DNA of 47,219 nucleotides, taken from the IMG/VR virus record IMGVR_UViG_3300007734_000704, positions 1 through 47,219 of that record. One strand, written 5' to 3'. Under the pieces are notes generated by a model that was not told the origin of the DNA, searched no databases, and was given only the letters and a program-made list of their open reading frames with translations. How positions within the stretch are numbered: the first letter of the stretch is position 1; each line of letters opens with the position of its first letter. Made by a program: the position numbers and the translations under genes. The DNA comes from a virus. Shown in pieces: positions 31,860 to 38,928 of the stretch.

Positions 31860-32930
31860 ATGAAAATTGACGTAGTTTTGGGTTTACAATATGGAGATGA
31901 GGGAAAGGGAAAGATTTGTTACGATTGGGCAAGAAAAAAGTCTTACACACACTGTATACGATTTTCTGGCGGTGGAAACGCTGGTCATACCATATATCAT
32001 AACAACAAGAAGTTCGTAACTCATCTTGTCCCGGTGGGAATATTTCATGGGATTAAGTCAATAATAGGACCGGGATGTGTTCTGAATGTAGATAAATTCT
32101 TAGAAGAAATTAAATATTTGAATGATAACGGAATAAGGACAGAAGGACTTGTTTTCATAGCCAAAAACGCGCATATCGTTACGCCCGATCACGTCCTGGA
32201 CGATTCAACAGACTCTAGGATTGGAACTACTAAGACCGGGAATGGTCCAGCGTATAGTGACAAATATGCTAGAACCGGACGAAGAGCAGAATCAGAGCCT
32301 CTACTACAAAAATATCTTATTGACATGTATAGCGAATTCTACACTAGAAACGACGTTTTCTCTGTTTTAGCAGAGGGAGCACAGGCTTTTGGTCTTGATA
32401 TAGATTGGGGAGACTACCCATATGTTACATCAAGCCACTGTGGTATCGGATCAGTTATGTTAAATGGGTTTAATTATAAACAAATAAGAGATGTTTATGG
32501 AGTTATAAAGGCATATGATACATATGTTGGAGCAAAGAAGTTTCAGCCAGATGATCCGATTTTTTCAAGAGTACAAGAGTTGGGGAAAGAGTTTGGGGCG
32601 ACCACCGGCAGGAAGAGACAATGTAATTGGATGAACTGGAATCTAGTCGCTCAAGCTATTAAGATGAACGGAGTAAATAAGCTTATAGTAAATAAGGTTG
32701 ATGTCCTCGAGGAACTTGGAACTTGGAAAATTTATAACGAAAAAGATCTGTTGAGTTTCACGAATAGAGAAGATTTTCAGAGATGGGTAAGCAAAGCAGC
32801 CTCTAGAATAGGAGCTGTGACTTACTTTTCAGATAACCCGTTTGTTTGTGATGAATTTCAGGAAACAGTTAGTGCTTTTTCAGATTTTGATGATAAATCA
32901 AACTACAAAATGATTGATAGATTTTTTTAA
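31860..32930 (+). CDS. purA: Adenylosuccinate synthetase (PurA-like)
   Basis: 356 residues, shorter than E. coli PurA (432) and closer to archaeal and phage forms. LGLQYGDEGKGKI (8-20) is the GTP-binding and catalytic loop with the base Asp kept (D14). GGGNAGHTIYHNNKKF replaces the usual GGHNAGHT. IGTTKTGNGPAYSDKYAR, LAEGAQAFGLDIDWGDYPYV and TGRKRQCNWMN complete the IMP and GTP site. It joins IMP and aspartate to give adenylosuccinate. Phage PurZ, which makes 2-aminoadenine precursors, has Ser or Gly in place of the Asp (as in QFGSTGKG of phiVC8), so this looks like PurA activity. Own promoter at 31806. Confidence 0.88.
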   Translation: MKIDVVLGLQYGDEGKGKICYDWARKKSYTHCIRFSGGGNAGHTIYHNNKKFVTHLVPVGIFHGIKSIIGPGCVLNVDKFLEEIKYLNDNGIRTEGLVFIAKNAHIVTPDHVLDDSTDSRIGTTKTGNGPAYSDKYARTGRRAESEPLLQKYLIDMYSEFYTRNDVFSVLAEGAQAFGLDIDWGDYPYVTSSHCGIGSVMLNGFNYKQIRDVYGVIKAYDTYVGAKKFQPDDPIFSRVQELGKEFGATTGRKRQCNWMNWNLVAQAIKMNGVNKLIVNKVDVLEELGTWKIYNEKDLLSFTNREDFQRWVSKAASRIGAVTYFSDNPFVCDEFQETVSAFSDFDDKSNYKMIDRFF

Positions 32931-32937
32931 GGAAAAA

Positions 32938-33996
32938 ATGAACCCTATAAAACACCTTGTTGTATTCGATTTTGACGGGACTCTGTTTAAGAGCCCCAGA
33001 AGGCCAGCCAAATGGAGAGGAAAATGGTGGGGGAATCCCGTCTCTCTTGAGGAACCCTTGGTCCCGCCTATTCCTGGCGATTCATGGTGGAATGATGAAA
33101 TATGTGAAAGGGCTTTTGAGCATCTCTCGGACAAAGAGTGTTGGGTTGTTATGCTTACTGGTAGAAAAGAGTTATTTTCTAATAGAGTTAATGAATTATT
33201 ATCCCAGAAAGGATTAGGCTTTCCATATGTTGGGCTTGCCGACGAGGGTGGGGCGGCGGAATCCAAACTGGCGCACATAAAAGGCATAATATATGACAAT
33301 CCATATATAAATTATATAACGTTTTATGATGATCGAGAAGAACATCTTCCGATTTTTAAGGAATTTTGTAACGATAATAATCTTGGATGCGAAATTGTCC
33401 ACGTTCCTGAAGCATATACAATGACCGAGGGGGAACAAGAAACTCAAAAGAGGAAATTATTTGTATTAATAGGCCCTCCTGGAGTAGGAAAATCAACGTG
33501 GATAAGAGACAACGTGGAATTTAGTAGCTCAATTATCATATCGAGAGATGCTATAGTTGATAAAGTTGCAGAAGAAAATGGTCTTACATATAATGATATG
33601 TGGAAAAATGATCCGAAAATCGAAGAATTAAACAAGCGTATTAGCAACGTGCTTCAACGAGATATTGAAGCGGCTGCGAAGAGCGAAAAAGATGTCATTA
33701 TTGATATGACAAATATGAATGTTAAGACCAGAAAACAATGGTTGAATAAATTTAATAGAAACAAATTTACAAGAGTTGCCGTTGACTTCATGATTGATAA
33801 GTCAAATATGGAAAAATTAATCAAAATAAATAAGGATAGAGACGAACAGCTAAGAATTCAAGGAAAATCAAAGAAAATTTCAAGAGACGTAATTTTATCC
33901 ATGTTGGATAGATATGAAAAGCCAACCGAGGAAGAGGGGTTTGATAGAGTCACAAAGATAAACGTAGATGACAGAATTGGTAAGATTAGCGAATAA
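32938..33996 (+). CDS. HAD phosphatase - P-loop kinase fusion (polynucleotide end-repair type)
   Basis: 352 residues from ATG 32938 (RBS AAGGA). Residues 1-150 form a HAD phosphatase: DFDGT with D11 and D13, a W-rich WRGKWWGNPVSLEEPLVPP insert typical of the Swiss-army-knife RNA-repair HAD family, LTGR (73-76) and YDDREEH (130-136). Residues 170-352 form a kinase with Walker A GPPGVGKST (179-187) and helical lid. T4 Pnkp heals RNA ends with kinase first and phosphatase second; here the order is reversed, as in animal PNKP. A role in repairing RNA or DNA ends broken by host nucleases is inferred. Follows purA by 7 bases, same operon. Confidence 0.8.
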   Translation: MNPIKHLVVFDFDGTLFKSPRRPAKWRGKWWGNPVSLEEPLVPPIPGDSWWNDEICERAFEHLSDKECWVVMLTGRKELFSNRVNELLSQKGLGFPYVGLADEGGAAESKLAHIKGIIYDNPYINYITFYDDREEHLPIFKEFCNDNNLGCEIVHVPEAYTMTEGEQETQKRKLFVLIGPPGVGKSTWIRDNVEFSSSIIISRDAIVDKVAEENGLTYNDMWKNDPKIEELNKRISNVLQRDIEAAAKSEKDVIIDMTNMNVKTRKQWLNKFNRNKFTRVAVDFMIDKSNMEKLIKINKDRDEQLRIQGKSKKISRDVILSMLDRYEKPTEEEGFDRVTKINVDDRIGKISE

Positions 33997-34024
33997 TACG
34001 CTACTTATTATGAGGACAAATACT

Positions 34025-34273
34025 ATGGATTATGGAGATATTAATAATAGATGGAAACAGTTTCTGGCCGAAAACACCTTCAAGGAAGACAAAAAAAAGA
34101 AGTCTCTAAAGAAGAATATAGACAAGAAAACTGGCAAAGAAATCATCGTTTCTGAAAAAGAAGAAGAGAAGTTGGAAGATTCAGAAACCATTGAGGAGAT
34201 GTCCTCCTGCTCCGGTGGTGGGGTACAGGGGTACGCAGGCACACAAGGCAATAAAAAGGAAGAAGAGAAGTGA
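34025..34273 (+). CDS. Small protein with T4-capsid-targeting-like N-terminus
   Basis: 82 residues from ATG 34025 (RBS GAGGA). RWKQFLAENTF near the N-terminus resembles the T4 capsid targeting sequence (YQEFIAEA), and L-A-E fits the prohead protease rule. The rest is Lys/Glu-rich and disordered, and ends with a SSCSGGGVQGYAGTQGNK segment similar to Gly-rich motifs of phage core proteins. An internal head protein is inferred. It is coupled to the next gene by GTGA overlap. Confidence 0.55.
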   Translation: MDYGDINNRWKQFLAENTFKEDKKKKSLKKNIDKKTGKEIIVSEKEEEKLEDSETIEEMSSCSGGGVQGYAGTQGNKKEEEK

Positions 34274-35046
34274 AGAATTTGTTAACACTCATTCAAGAGG
34301 AGGTAACGTCTGTTCTATCCGAGGGGCTTTATGACAAGGGGGCGCTTAAGGCTGTTTTCTTAGCTGGCGGACCCGGTTCAGGAAAATCATATGTTACGAA
34401 TAAAATATTTGGATATAAGCCAGGCAGGATGAATACTTTAACTGGATCTGGGTTAAAGATGTCCAATTCTGATACTGTCTATACTATATTGTTAAGACAG
34501 GCTGGGATAAACCCTTCTGAACTCGGAAAGCTGTCTCCGGAGGAGTTTCACAAGATCAATCGCGGCCCAGGATCAGCTAGAGTAGTGGCAAAGGATAAGA
34601 CGAATAGGTTGTTAAGCTCATATGCAAGGGAAAGAATTGGACTTATAATTGATGGAACTGGTGGTGATTATGGAATAACCAACGGAATAAGAGAGGAGCT
34701 GGTAAAACAAGGATATGACTGCGCAATGATCTTTGTCTACACCAGTCTAGAAACAGCCCTTGACAGGAATGAAAAGAGAGATAGGGTTTTACCTGCTGAT
34801 TTGACCTCAAATCTCTGGCATCAATGTGTTGCAAAGATTAATAGATACAAAAATGATTTTGGAGAAGAAAATTTCTTTGTAGTGAACAATGACACAAAGG
34901 ACCTCCCGGATGCTGGAATTGAATTTACTCCTATTAAGGAGGTGACGTCGTTAATGAATTCCTTTATAAACAAGGAAGTTGTCAACCCAATTGGCCTTCA
35001 TTGGAAGAGAAATCAGCTTCTATCTAGAATAGAAAAAGACAGTTGA
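34270..35046 (+). CDS. Zeta-toxin-like P-loop kinase, probably head-targeted
   Basis: 258 residues, GTG start at 34270 overlapping the preceding TGA, behind AGGAAG. Walker A GGPGSGKS (33-40) begins a kinase domain; GLIIDGTGGDYG and VFVYTSLETALDRN-type sequence (here IFVYTSLETALDRN) with NEKRDR form the Zeta-toxin/phosphotransferase core. The first 18 residues, LLTLIQEEVTSVLSE, form a helix ending in L-S-E, like the other possible capsid-targeting segments. Substrate unknown; Zeta toxins phosphorylate UDP-sugars, related phage enzymes act on RNA ends. If packaged, it could act early after injection. Confidence 0.65.
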   Translation: MKNLLTLIQEEVTSVLSEGLYDKGALKAVFLAGGPGSGKSYVTNKIFGYKPGRMNTLTGSGLKMSNSDTVYTILLRQAGINPSELGKLSPEEFHKINRGPGSARVVAKDKTNRLLSSYARERIGLIIDGTGGDYGITNGIREELVKQGYDCAMIFVYTSLETALDRNEKRDRVLPADLTSNLWHQCVAKINRYKNDFGEENFFVVNNDTKDLPDAGIEFTPIKEVTSLMNSFINKEVVNPIGLHWKRNQLLSRIEKDS

Positions 35047-35071
35047 CAGAATAACCTTCCCATGAGATAGT
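35043..35071 (+). promoter_or_regulatory. Sigma70-like promoter of thyX
   Basis: TTGACA (35043-35048), 17-bp spacer, GATAGT (35066-35071). The -35 overlaps the stop codon of the kinase gene. The -10 is imperfect at its first base. CAGGAG follows before the thyX ATG. Confidence 0.6.
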
Positions 35072-35092
35072 AGCTCTTCACCAGGAGCAAAA

Positions 35093-35746
35093 ATGAAGGT
35101 TAGCTTAATATCACATACGAAACCAGCAGGAAAGTTAGAGGAAACAGATATAGAAGACATCAAGGACCTCGTAGCTTATTGTGCTAGGGTGTCAAATCCA
35201 TCTAACCAAATGAATACTGAAACATCAGATCGACTTATTAGATATCTAATAAAGAATCGTCACTGGTCACCACTAGAAATGGTCGATGCTACATTCGAAA
35301 TAGAAACAACAAGAGATATCGCGAGACAGATACTCCGACACAGGAGTTTTTCGTTCCAAGAATTTTCACAAAGATATTCGGATGTAAGAGATCTGAACGA
35401 GACCTTTGAATTGTCGGATGCGAGACTGCAAGATGATAAAAATCGTCAAAACTCAATAGAAATCGAGGACGACTCTCTTAAACTTCAATGGAGTGTCTAT
35501 CAAGAAAGCGTCCTAAAGGCATCAAAGGAAGCCTACGAGTGGGCAATAGAAAAGGGAATCGCTAAGGAAGTTGCTCGGAAAGTTCTCCCAGAGGGCCTAA
35601 CTAAGACTAGGATGTATATGAAGGGTTCAATTCGTTCCTGGATTCATTATCTTGAGGTCCGACAGGATGTGGCAACGCAGAAGGAACACCGAGAAGTCGC
35701 GAATGCTATTGCCGAGGCCTTATCAAAAATATTTCATCTATCGTAG
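35093..35746 (+). CDS. thyX: FAD-dependent thymidylate synthase
   Basis: 217 residues. The ThyX signature RHRxxSxxxxSxR is intact as RHRSFSFQEFSQR (82-94). The C-terminal part has KEVARKVLPEGLTKTRMYMK and the RSWIHYLEVR segment of the substrate pocket. It methylates dUMP to dTMP with methylenetetrahydrofolate and FAD, unrelated to ThyA. It would use dUMP provided by the dUTPase at 44736. Own promoter, then followed by the small-paralogue cluster. Confidence 0.95.
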   Translation: MKVSLISHTKPAGKLEETDIEDIKDLVAYCARVSNPSNQMNTETSDRLIRYLIKNRHWSPLEMVDATFEIETTRDIARQILRHRSFSFQEFSQRYSDVRDLNETFELSDARLQDDKNRQNSIEIEDDSLKLQWSVYQESVLKASKEAYEWAIEKGIAKEVARKVLPEGLTKTRMYMKGSIRSWIHYLEVRQDVATQKEHREVANAIAEALSKIFHLS

Positions 35747-35754
35747 GATCAGAA

Positions 35755-36009
35755 ATGAAGATTGTAAGATTAACAAGAACTAGAGGGTGGATCAGATGGT
35801 CTAGAGACTTCTGGGAGGGAGATGAAGTTTCTGATAGAGTATACAGAGACCATTTACTACCATCCCAATATAATTCTATTGTCGGAATATATTATGATAA
35901 AAATGGCGATCTTTATGCCACTTGGCATAAACAGCATAGAGATCCTTGCTATGCAAGAGTTGGAACTTCATTACAATTGGCTCCTCCTTGTTTTTTAGAG
36001 GACGATTAG
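35755..36009 (+). CDS. LPA/LPS-motif small protein, paralogue 1
   Basis: 84 residues. YRDHLLPSQYNSIVGIYYDK followed by NGDLYATWHK is the shared core of this cluster: R-(D/E)-x-x-LP(A/S)-x-Y, then a strand with aromatic residues. WIRWSRDFWEG near the N-terminus is Trp-rich. No Cys pair, no catalytic motif and no signal sequence are seen. RBS TAGGAT is weak. Function unknown. Confidence 0.6.
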   Translation: MKIVRLTRTRGWIRWSRDFWEGDEVSDRVYRDHLLPSQYNSIVGIYYDKNGDLYATWHKQHRDPCYARVGTSLQLAPPCFLEDD

Positions 36010-36011
36010 CG

Positions 36012-36293
36012 ATGAAAAACGTTAGATTGGTATTAAACTCTAACTCAATTAGGAGAAATCTATCGTACCACAGTGGCGTACACTCTTGGGATAAAGATTA
36101 TTTTTCCGTGGAGTGGTTTCGTAATGATTCTGATGAATTTTTCTTCTCATATAGGGAAAATGATTTGCCAGCTGCATATGAATTTGGGTATTTTTATTGG
36201 TATAAAGATGCTTCGATAATAAAGAGCAAGCACGAAACAGAAGAAGAGTATACCTACCCTCCAGAAATACAACTTGGAGATATTAAAATATGA
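36012..36293 (+). CDS. LPA-motif small protein, paralogue 2
   Basis: 93 residues from ATG 36012, two bases after the previous stop; an in-frame TTG at 35946 lies inside the previous gene. The core is YRENDLPAAYEFGYFYWYKD (residues about 46-65). The N-terminus (MKNVRLVLNSNS) resembles the MK-x-V/I-R-L start of the other copies. It ends by ATGA overlap with paralogue 3. The core matches best with paralogue 4. Confidence 0.6.
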   Translation: MKNVRLVLNSNSIRRNLSYHSGVHSWDKDYFSVEWFRNDSDEFFFSYRENDLPAAYEFGYFYWYKDASIIKSKHETEEEYTYPPEIQLGDIKI

Positions 36294-36556
36294 AACGCAA
36301 GAAAATACTATTGACCGTAGACTATGGAAGAAAAAGCCTTCCACCGTATAAGACGTGGTGCAGAATTTTTTGGGATATCTATGAAGAAAGTATTTACTAC
36401 TATAGAGAAAATCATCTCCCGGCTATCTGTCTACCAACTCATTATGATTATTATTGTGAGAATAGATTATTCGCAACTTGGAAAGCGGAAGAAGATCGAC
36501 CTCACTTCTACGATAAGACGCTTCAACATTTACCCCTGATCAAGGGATTCATATGA
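36290..36556 (+). CDS. LPA-motif small protein, paralogue 3
   Basis: 88 residues, coupled on both sides by ATGA overlaps. Core YYRENHLPAICLPTHYDYYC followed by ENRLFATWKAEED; the ATWK ending is shared with paralogue 1, while the RENxLPA start is shared with paralogue 2. So the copies look like an expanded and recombined family. RBS GGAGAT. Function unknown. Confidence 0.6.
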   Translation: MKRKKILLTVDYGRKSLPPYKTWCRIFWDIYEESIYYYRENHLPAICLPTHYDYYCENRLFATWKAEEDRPHFYDKTLQHLPLIKGFI

Positions 36557-36807
36557 AAAAAATTAGACTTGCAATTTCACCGAGACCGGATGATGGTCGA
36601 GATAGAGCTTTTTGTTGGAGGATAAAAGATGGTTTCCTATGGCGTGAACATCGAGACTATGACCTACCAGCCATATACGAGTATGGAAGTTTTTACTGGT
36701 ATAGGATGGGTCAGATGATCAATGTGGGTGGTGATCGAAACATGAATCAAAGCCCATTCGGAAATAAAGAGATAGTCTTTTATTTCACGAAGGAAGGAGC
36801 AGAATGA
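36553..36807 (+). CDS. LPA-motif small protein, paralogue 4
   Basis: 84 residues. Core REHRDYDLPAIYEYGSFYWY, very close to the HRDxDLPAxI...G...WY unit seen repeated in proteins of other large viruses and, as DGPA, in the protein at 6087-7316. N-terminus KKIRLAISPRPD follows the cluster pattern. Coupled to the next gene by ATGA. Confidence 0.6.
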   Translation: MKKIRLAISPRPDDGRDRAFCWRIKDGFLWREHRDYDLPAIYEYGSFYWYRMGQMINVGGDRNMNQSPFGNKEIVFYFTKEGAE

Positions 36808-36998
36808 AGAGAAAATATGAAAGCAGGGTTTTTTCAAAACCAGTAAAATTAATGGAAGTATTAAATGATATGCCAGAGGATGTAGAATGGTCCGAGGTAT
36901 CACTGATCCCGGTATTCATGGTAACTCCGGAATATGGAATATCTGATATGGTGGGCTATAGATTTATAGCGTATGAATCAAAAAGGATAGATGAATGA
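36804..36998 (+). CDS. Small hypothetical protein
   Basis: 64 residues, RBS AAGGAG, overlapping both neighbours (ATGA upstream, 8 bases downstream). Basic start (KRKYESRVF), acidic middle (NDMPEDVEWSEV), then a beta-like end (VGYRFIAYES). It lacks the LPA core of the four genes before it. Not recognised. Confidence 0.55.
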   Translation: MKRKYESRVFSKPVKLMEVLNDMPEDVEWSEVSLIPVFMVTPEYGISDMVGYRFIAYESKRIDE

Positions 36999-37872
36999 TT
37001 TAAAAACTCACATATATGAATACGATGAGATTAACATAGGCCTTAACATCTCCTCATTAATATATTCATATTTTACTGGAAATCCAATTCTCTACAAGAT
37101 AAACTCAAAACCTCGGTTTTTTGAGTTCATAGACTATTCTATGAACCTGAGTAGAATTGGTATGGATAAGGAAAACAAACAACTCAATTTCCCAAAGGGA
37201 AAACTTGTGAAGCCTTATTCAAAAAAGAACGTCTTTAATCATCTATATTTTATCCAATCCCTAAATGGAAAGGTTCCATTAGCTGAGAATGTAATAGAAT
37301 TCTATTTAGATGATGAAACCCAAATATTGAAGGTTGTATCCAAGAATCAAAGAATTTATAAATTTAAATTCAACAAATTAAGAATCTTTGATACTAGAGA
37401 AATAAAGTTCCTGACTCCAACTGGGGAGAGGAAAGAGCACCTATACGTACTGGATGAATTTCATACTAAATTTGTTGGTAACAAATTTTATCATATAATC
37501 CCAGCTGAAGGATTATTTCCAAAGAATATTTATCTTTCAACTGACAAGAAAAGATTGATGTCCCACTCGGAGTTAACAATGGAAGAATTAAGAAACCCGG
37601 AGTATTCTTCATTTTATATTGGGAAGCAGGTAAATAAAATCCTATTAGAAAATAAACTACAAATAAAATTAGAGTGGGTCAAAAGACACATACAAGACAA
37701 GGACTTGACCGAGTATGAAACCTCACCAACAATAATAGTTGATAAAAGAACAGAGGAAGAAGTATGGAAAGATTGCCAGGAATTTACGCAAACCACTTGG
37801 TTGGAATCGTTCCAATACAGAATGGTCCGTCAAATGATGGACTCCCGTGGCCGAGTTCCCTCTCTCCTCTAA
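36991..37872 (+). CDS. Hypothetical protein upstream of nucleotidyltransferase-like gene
   Basis: 293 residues, no recognised domain. It alternates beta-like strands (HLYFIQSLNGKVPLAENVIE, then FYLDDETQILKVVSKN) with Lys-rich loops, and ends in a helical stretch with TWLESFQYRMVRQMMDSRGR. RBS AAGGA. Its last 109 bases overlap the start of the next gene in another frame, which is long for a phage. The tight link to the nucleotidyltransferase-like gene suggests joint function. Confidence 0.6.
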   Translation: MNDLKTHIYEYDEINIGLNISSLIYSYFTGNPILYKINSKPRFFEFIDYSMNLSRIGMDKENKQLNFPKGKLVKPYSKKNVFNHLYFIQSLNGKVPLAENVIEFYLDDETQILKVVSKNQRIYKFKFNKLRIFDTREIKFLTPTGERKEHLYVLDEFHTKFVGNKFYHIIPAEGLFPKNIYLSTDKKRLMSHSELTMEELRNPEYSSFYIGKQVNKILLENKLQIKLEWVKRHIQDKDLTEYETSPTIIVDKRTEEEVWKDCQEFTQTTWLESFQYRMVRQMMDSRGRVPSLL

Positions 37873-38729
37873 ACAAGAATTATACTGCGCTCCATAGAAG
37901 TATTTTGGAGTGTGCCATAGCTGGCTGTAATTCTATTTGGGTAATAACGGAGAAGAGATACATCCCTCTTATGAAAACCGTTGTGGGAGAGTGGGTAGAA
38001 GACCCAATATTAGCCCAGCTTCCTGTAGAATTCAAAGAAAATTTCAAGATGAGAATACCAATTTGGTATGCTTCGGTTCCTGTACGGGACGTTGGTAAAA
38101 AGGATTGTTATGCATCATCTATCTTAATTGGAGCAGATTATGCTTTAAAGGTCTCTGATAATTTATCTGGTTTCATAAAGCCAGATAAATTTTATGTTTC
38201 GTTTCCACACACAGTTTACTCGCCGTGGAAGCTACAGAGGTTCAGGAAAAAGATTAAGAGTTCAAAAACTAATTTTTACTTTACTCTAGAAGATAAATCA
38301 ATTAGAGATGGAGTTCCAATTGGGTTTACTTTTTTTAGAACTGAGTTGCCACAATTTAAGAACAATCTTAATTCTTTGGTTGTCGGGGAATGGGAATACA
38401 CTGGTGATACTAGTGAACAAATTAATCTAAAGCTTCTGAAAAGAAGGAGACCGAGCGAGAGACTCTCTAACAAAGATATCCGGCTTGACGAGGTGTTCAG
38501 CTGTGCTACACTAGAGGGCGCGACCATCCTCCCTGGGTATAGAATCCATGATATTTCGACTTGGGATGGATATGTTAAGTATATTTCTTCCAATTACCAT
38601 TACAAGATGCAAAGGAAGATTAAATATTTTCGCTATAACAAAATAAAAAATCTTGAAGAAAGATTAATTGACTGTGGGGTATTTGATGATTACGACAGAA
38701 TTACCGGGGATAACCAACCCGGAGATTAG
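37764..38729 (+). CDS. Nucleotidyltransferase-like protein (GT-A-type N-terminus)
   Basis: 321 residues. The start GIVPIQNGPSNDGLPWPSSL followed by SPLNKNYTALHRSILECAIA and GCNSIWVITEKRYIPLM follows the order of sugar-nucleotide transferases: a G-rich opening loop, a P-L...N/K loop, a helix, then A-G-x-x-x-I-x-V. The rest (SSILIGADYALKVSDNLSGF, PDKFYVSFPHTVY) resembles a family widespread in large marine T4-like phages, unnamed by function. The canonical GxGTR loop is altered, so activity is uncertain. RBS GAGGA; start overlaps the previous gene by 109 bases. Confidence 0.55.
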   Translation: MERLPGIYANHLVGIVPIQNGPSNDGLPWPSSLSPLNKNYTALHRSILECAIAGCNSIWVITEKRYIPLMKTVVGEWVEDPILAQLPVEFKENFKMRIPIWYASVPVRDVGKKDCYASSILIGADYALKVSDNLSGFIKPDKFYVSFPHTVYSPWKLQRFRKKIKSSKTNFYFTLEDKSIRDGVPIGFTFFRTELPQFKNNLNSLVVGEWEYTGDTSEQINLKLLKRRRPSERLSNKDIRLDEVFSCATLEGATILPGYRIHDISTWDGYVKYISSNYHYKMQRKIKYFRYNKIKNLEERLIDCGVFDDYDRITGDNQPGD

Positions 38730-38928
38730 ACCAGACTGGGTGTGGAGTTCAATGATGTTGAACAACCAAGTGCCAGAAGTTCTGAGAAAAGACTTCCACT
38801 CCCTCCCATTTGAATATAGAGACTTAGTTGCTGCCATAATTAACGAATGCTCCTCTAGATTTAAAGAGGAGATAGACTCTTTTTACACCGAACTAAACGA
38901 GTATGACGATGATAGAAAATCATTTTAA
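38686..38928 (+). CDS. Small hypothetical protein
   Basis: 80 residues from ATG 38686, behind GGGG; the in-frame TTG at 38668 has no RBS. It starts inside the preceding gene (44-base overlap) and overlaps the following one by 26. TTELPGITNPEIRPDWVWSS is Pro/Trp-rich, the second half is helical (LVAAIINECSSRFKEEIDSF). Not recognised; possibly a partner of the AAA+ protein next to it. Confidence 0.5.
   Translation: MITTELPGITNPEIRPDWVWSSMMLNNQVPEVLRKDFHSLPFEYRDLVAAIINECSSRFKEEIDSFYTELNEYDDDRKSF

Noticed and set aside
31860-32930. PurZ (diaminopurine genome) assignment
   Set aside because: The catalytic Asp in QYGDEGKGK is kept, unlike PurZ, and no DatZ or MazZ-like partner is in the window.
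38485-38512. Promoter-like TTGACG-16-TACACT
   Set aside because: It is inside a coding region, with suboptimal spacer and 170 bases from the next start; no supporting context.
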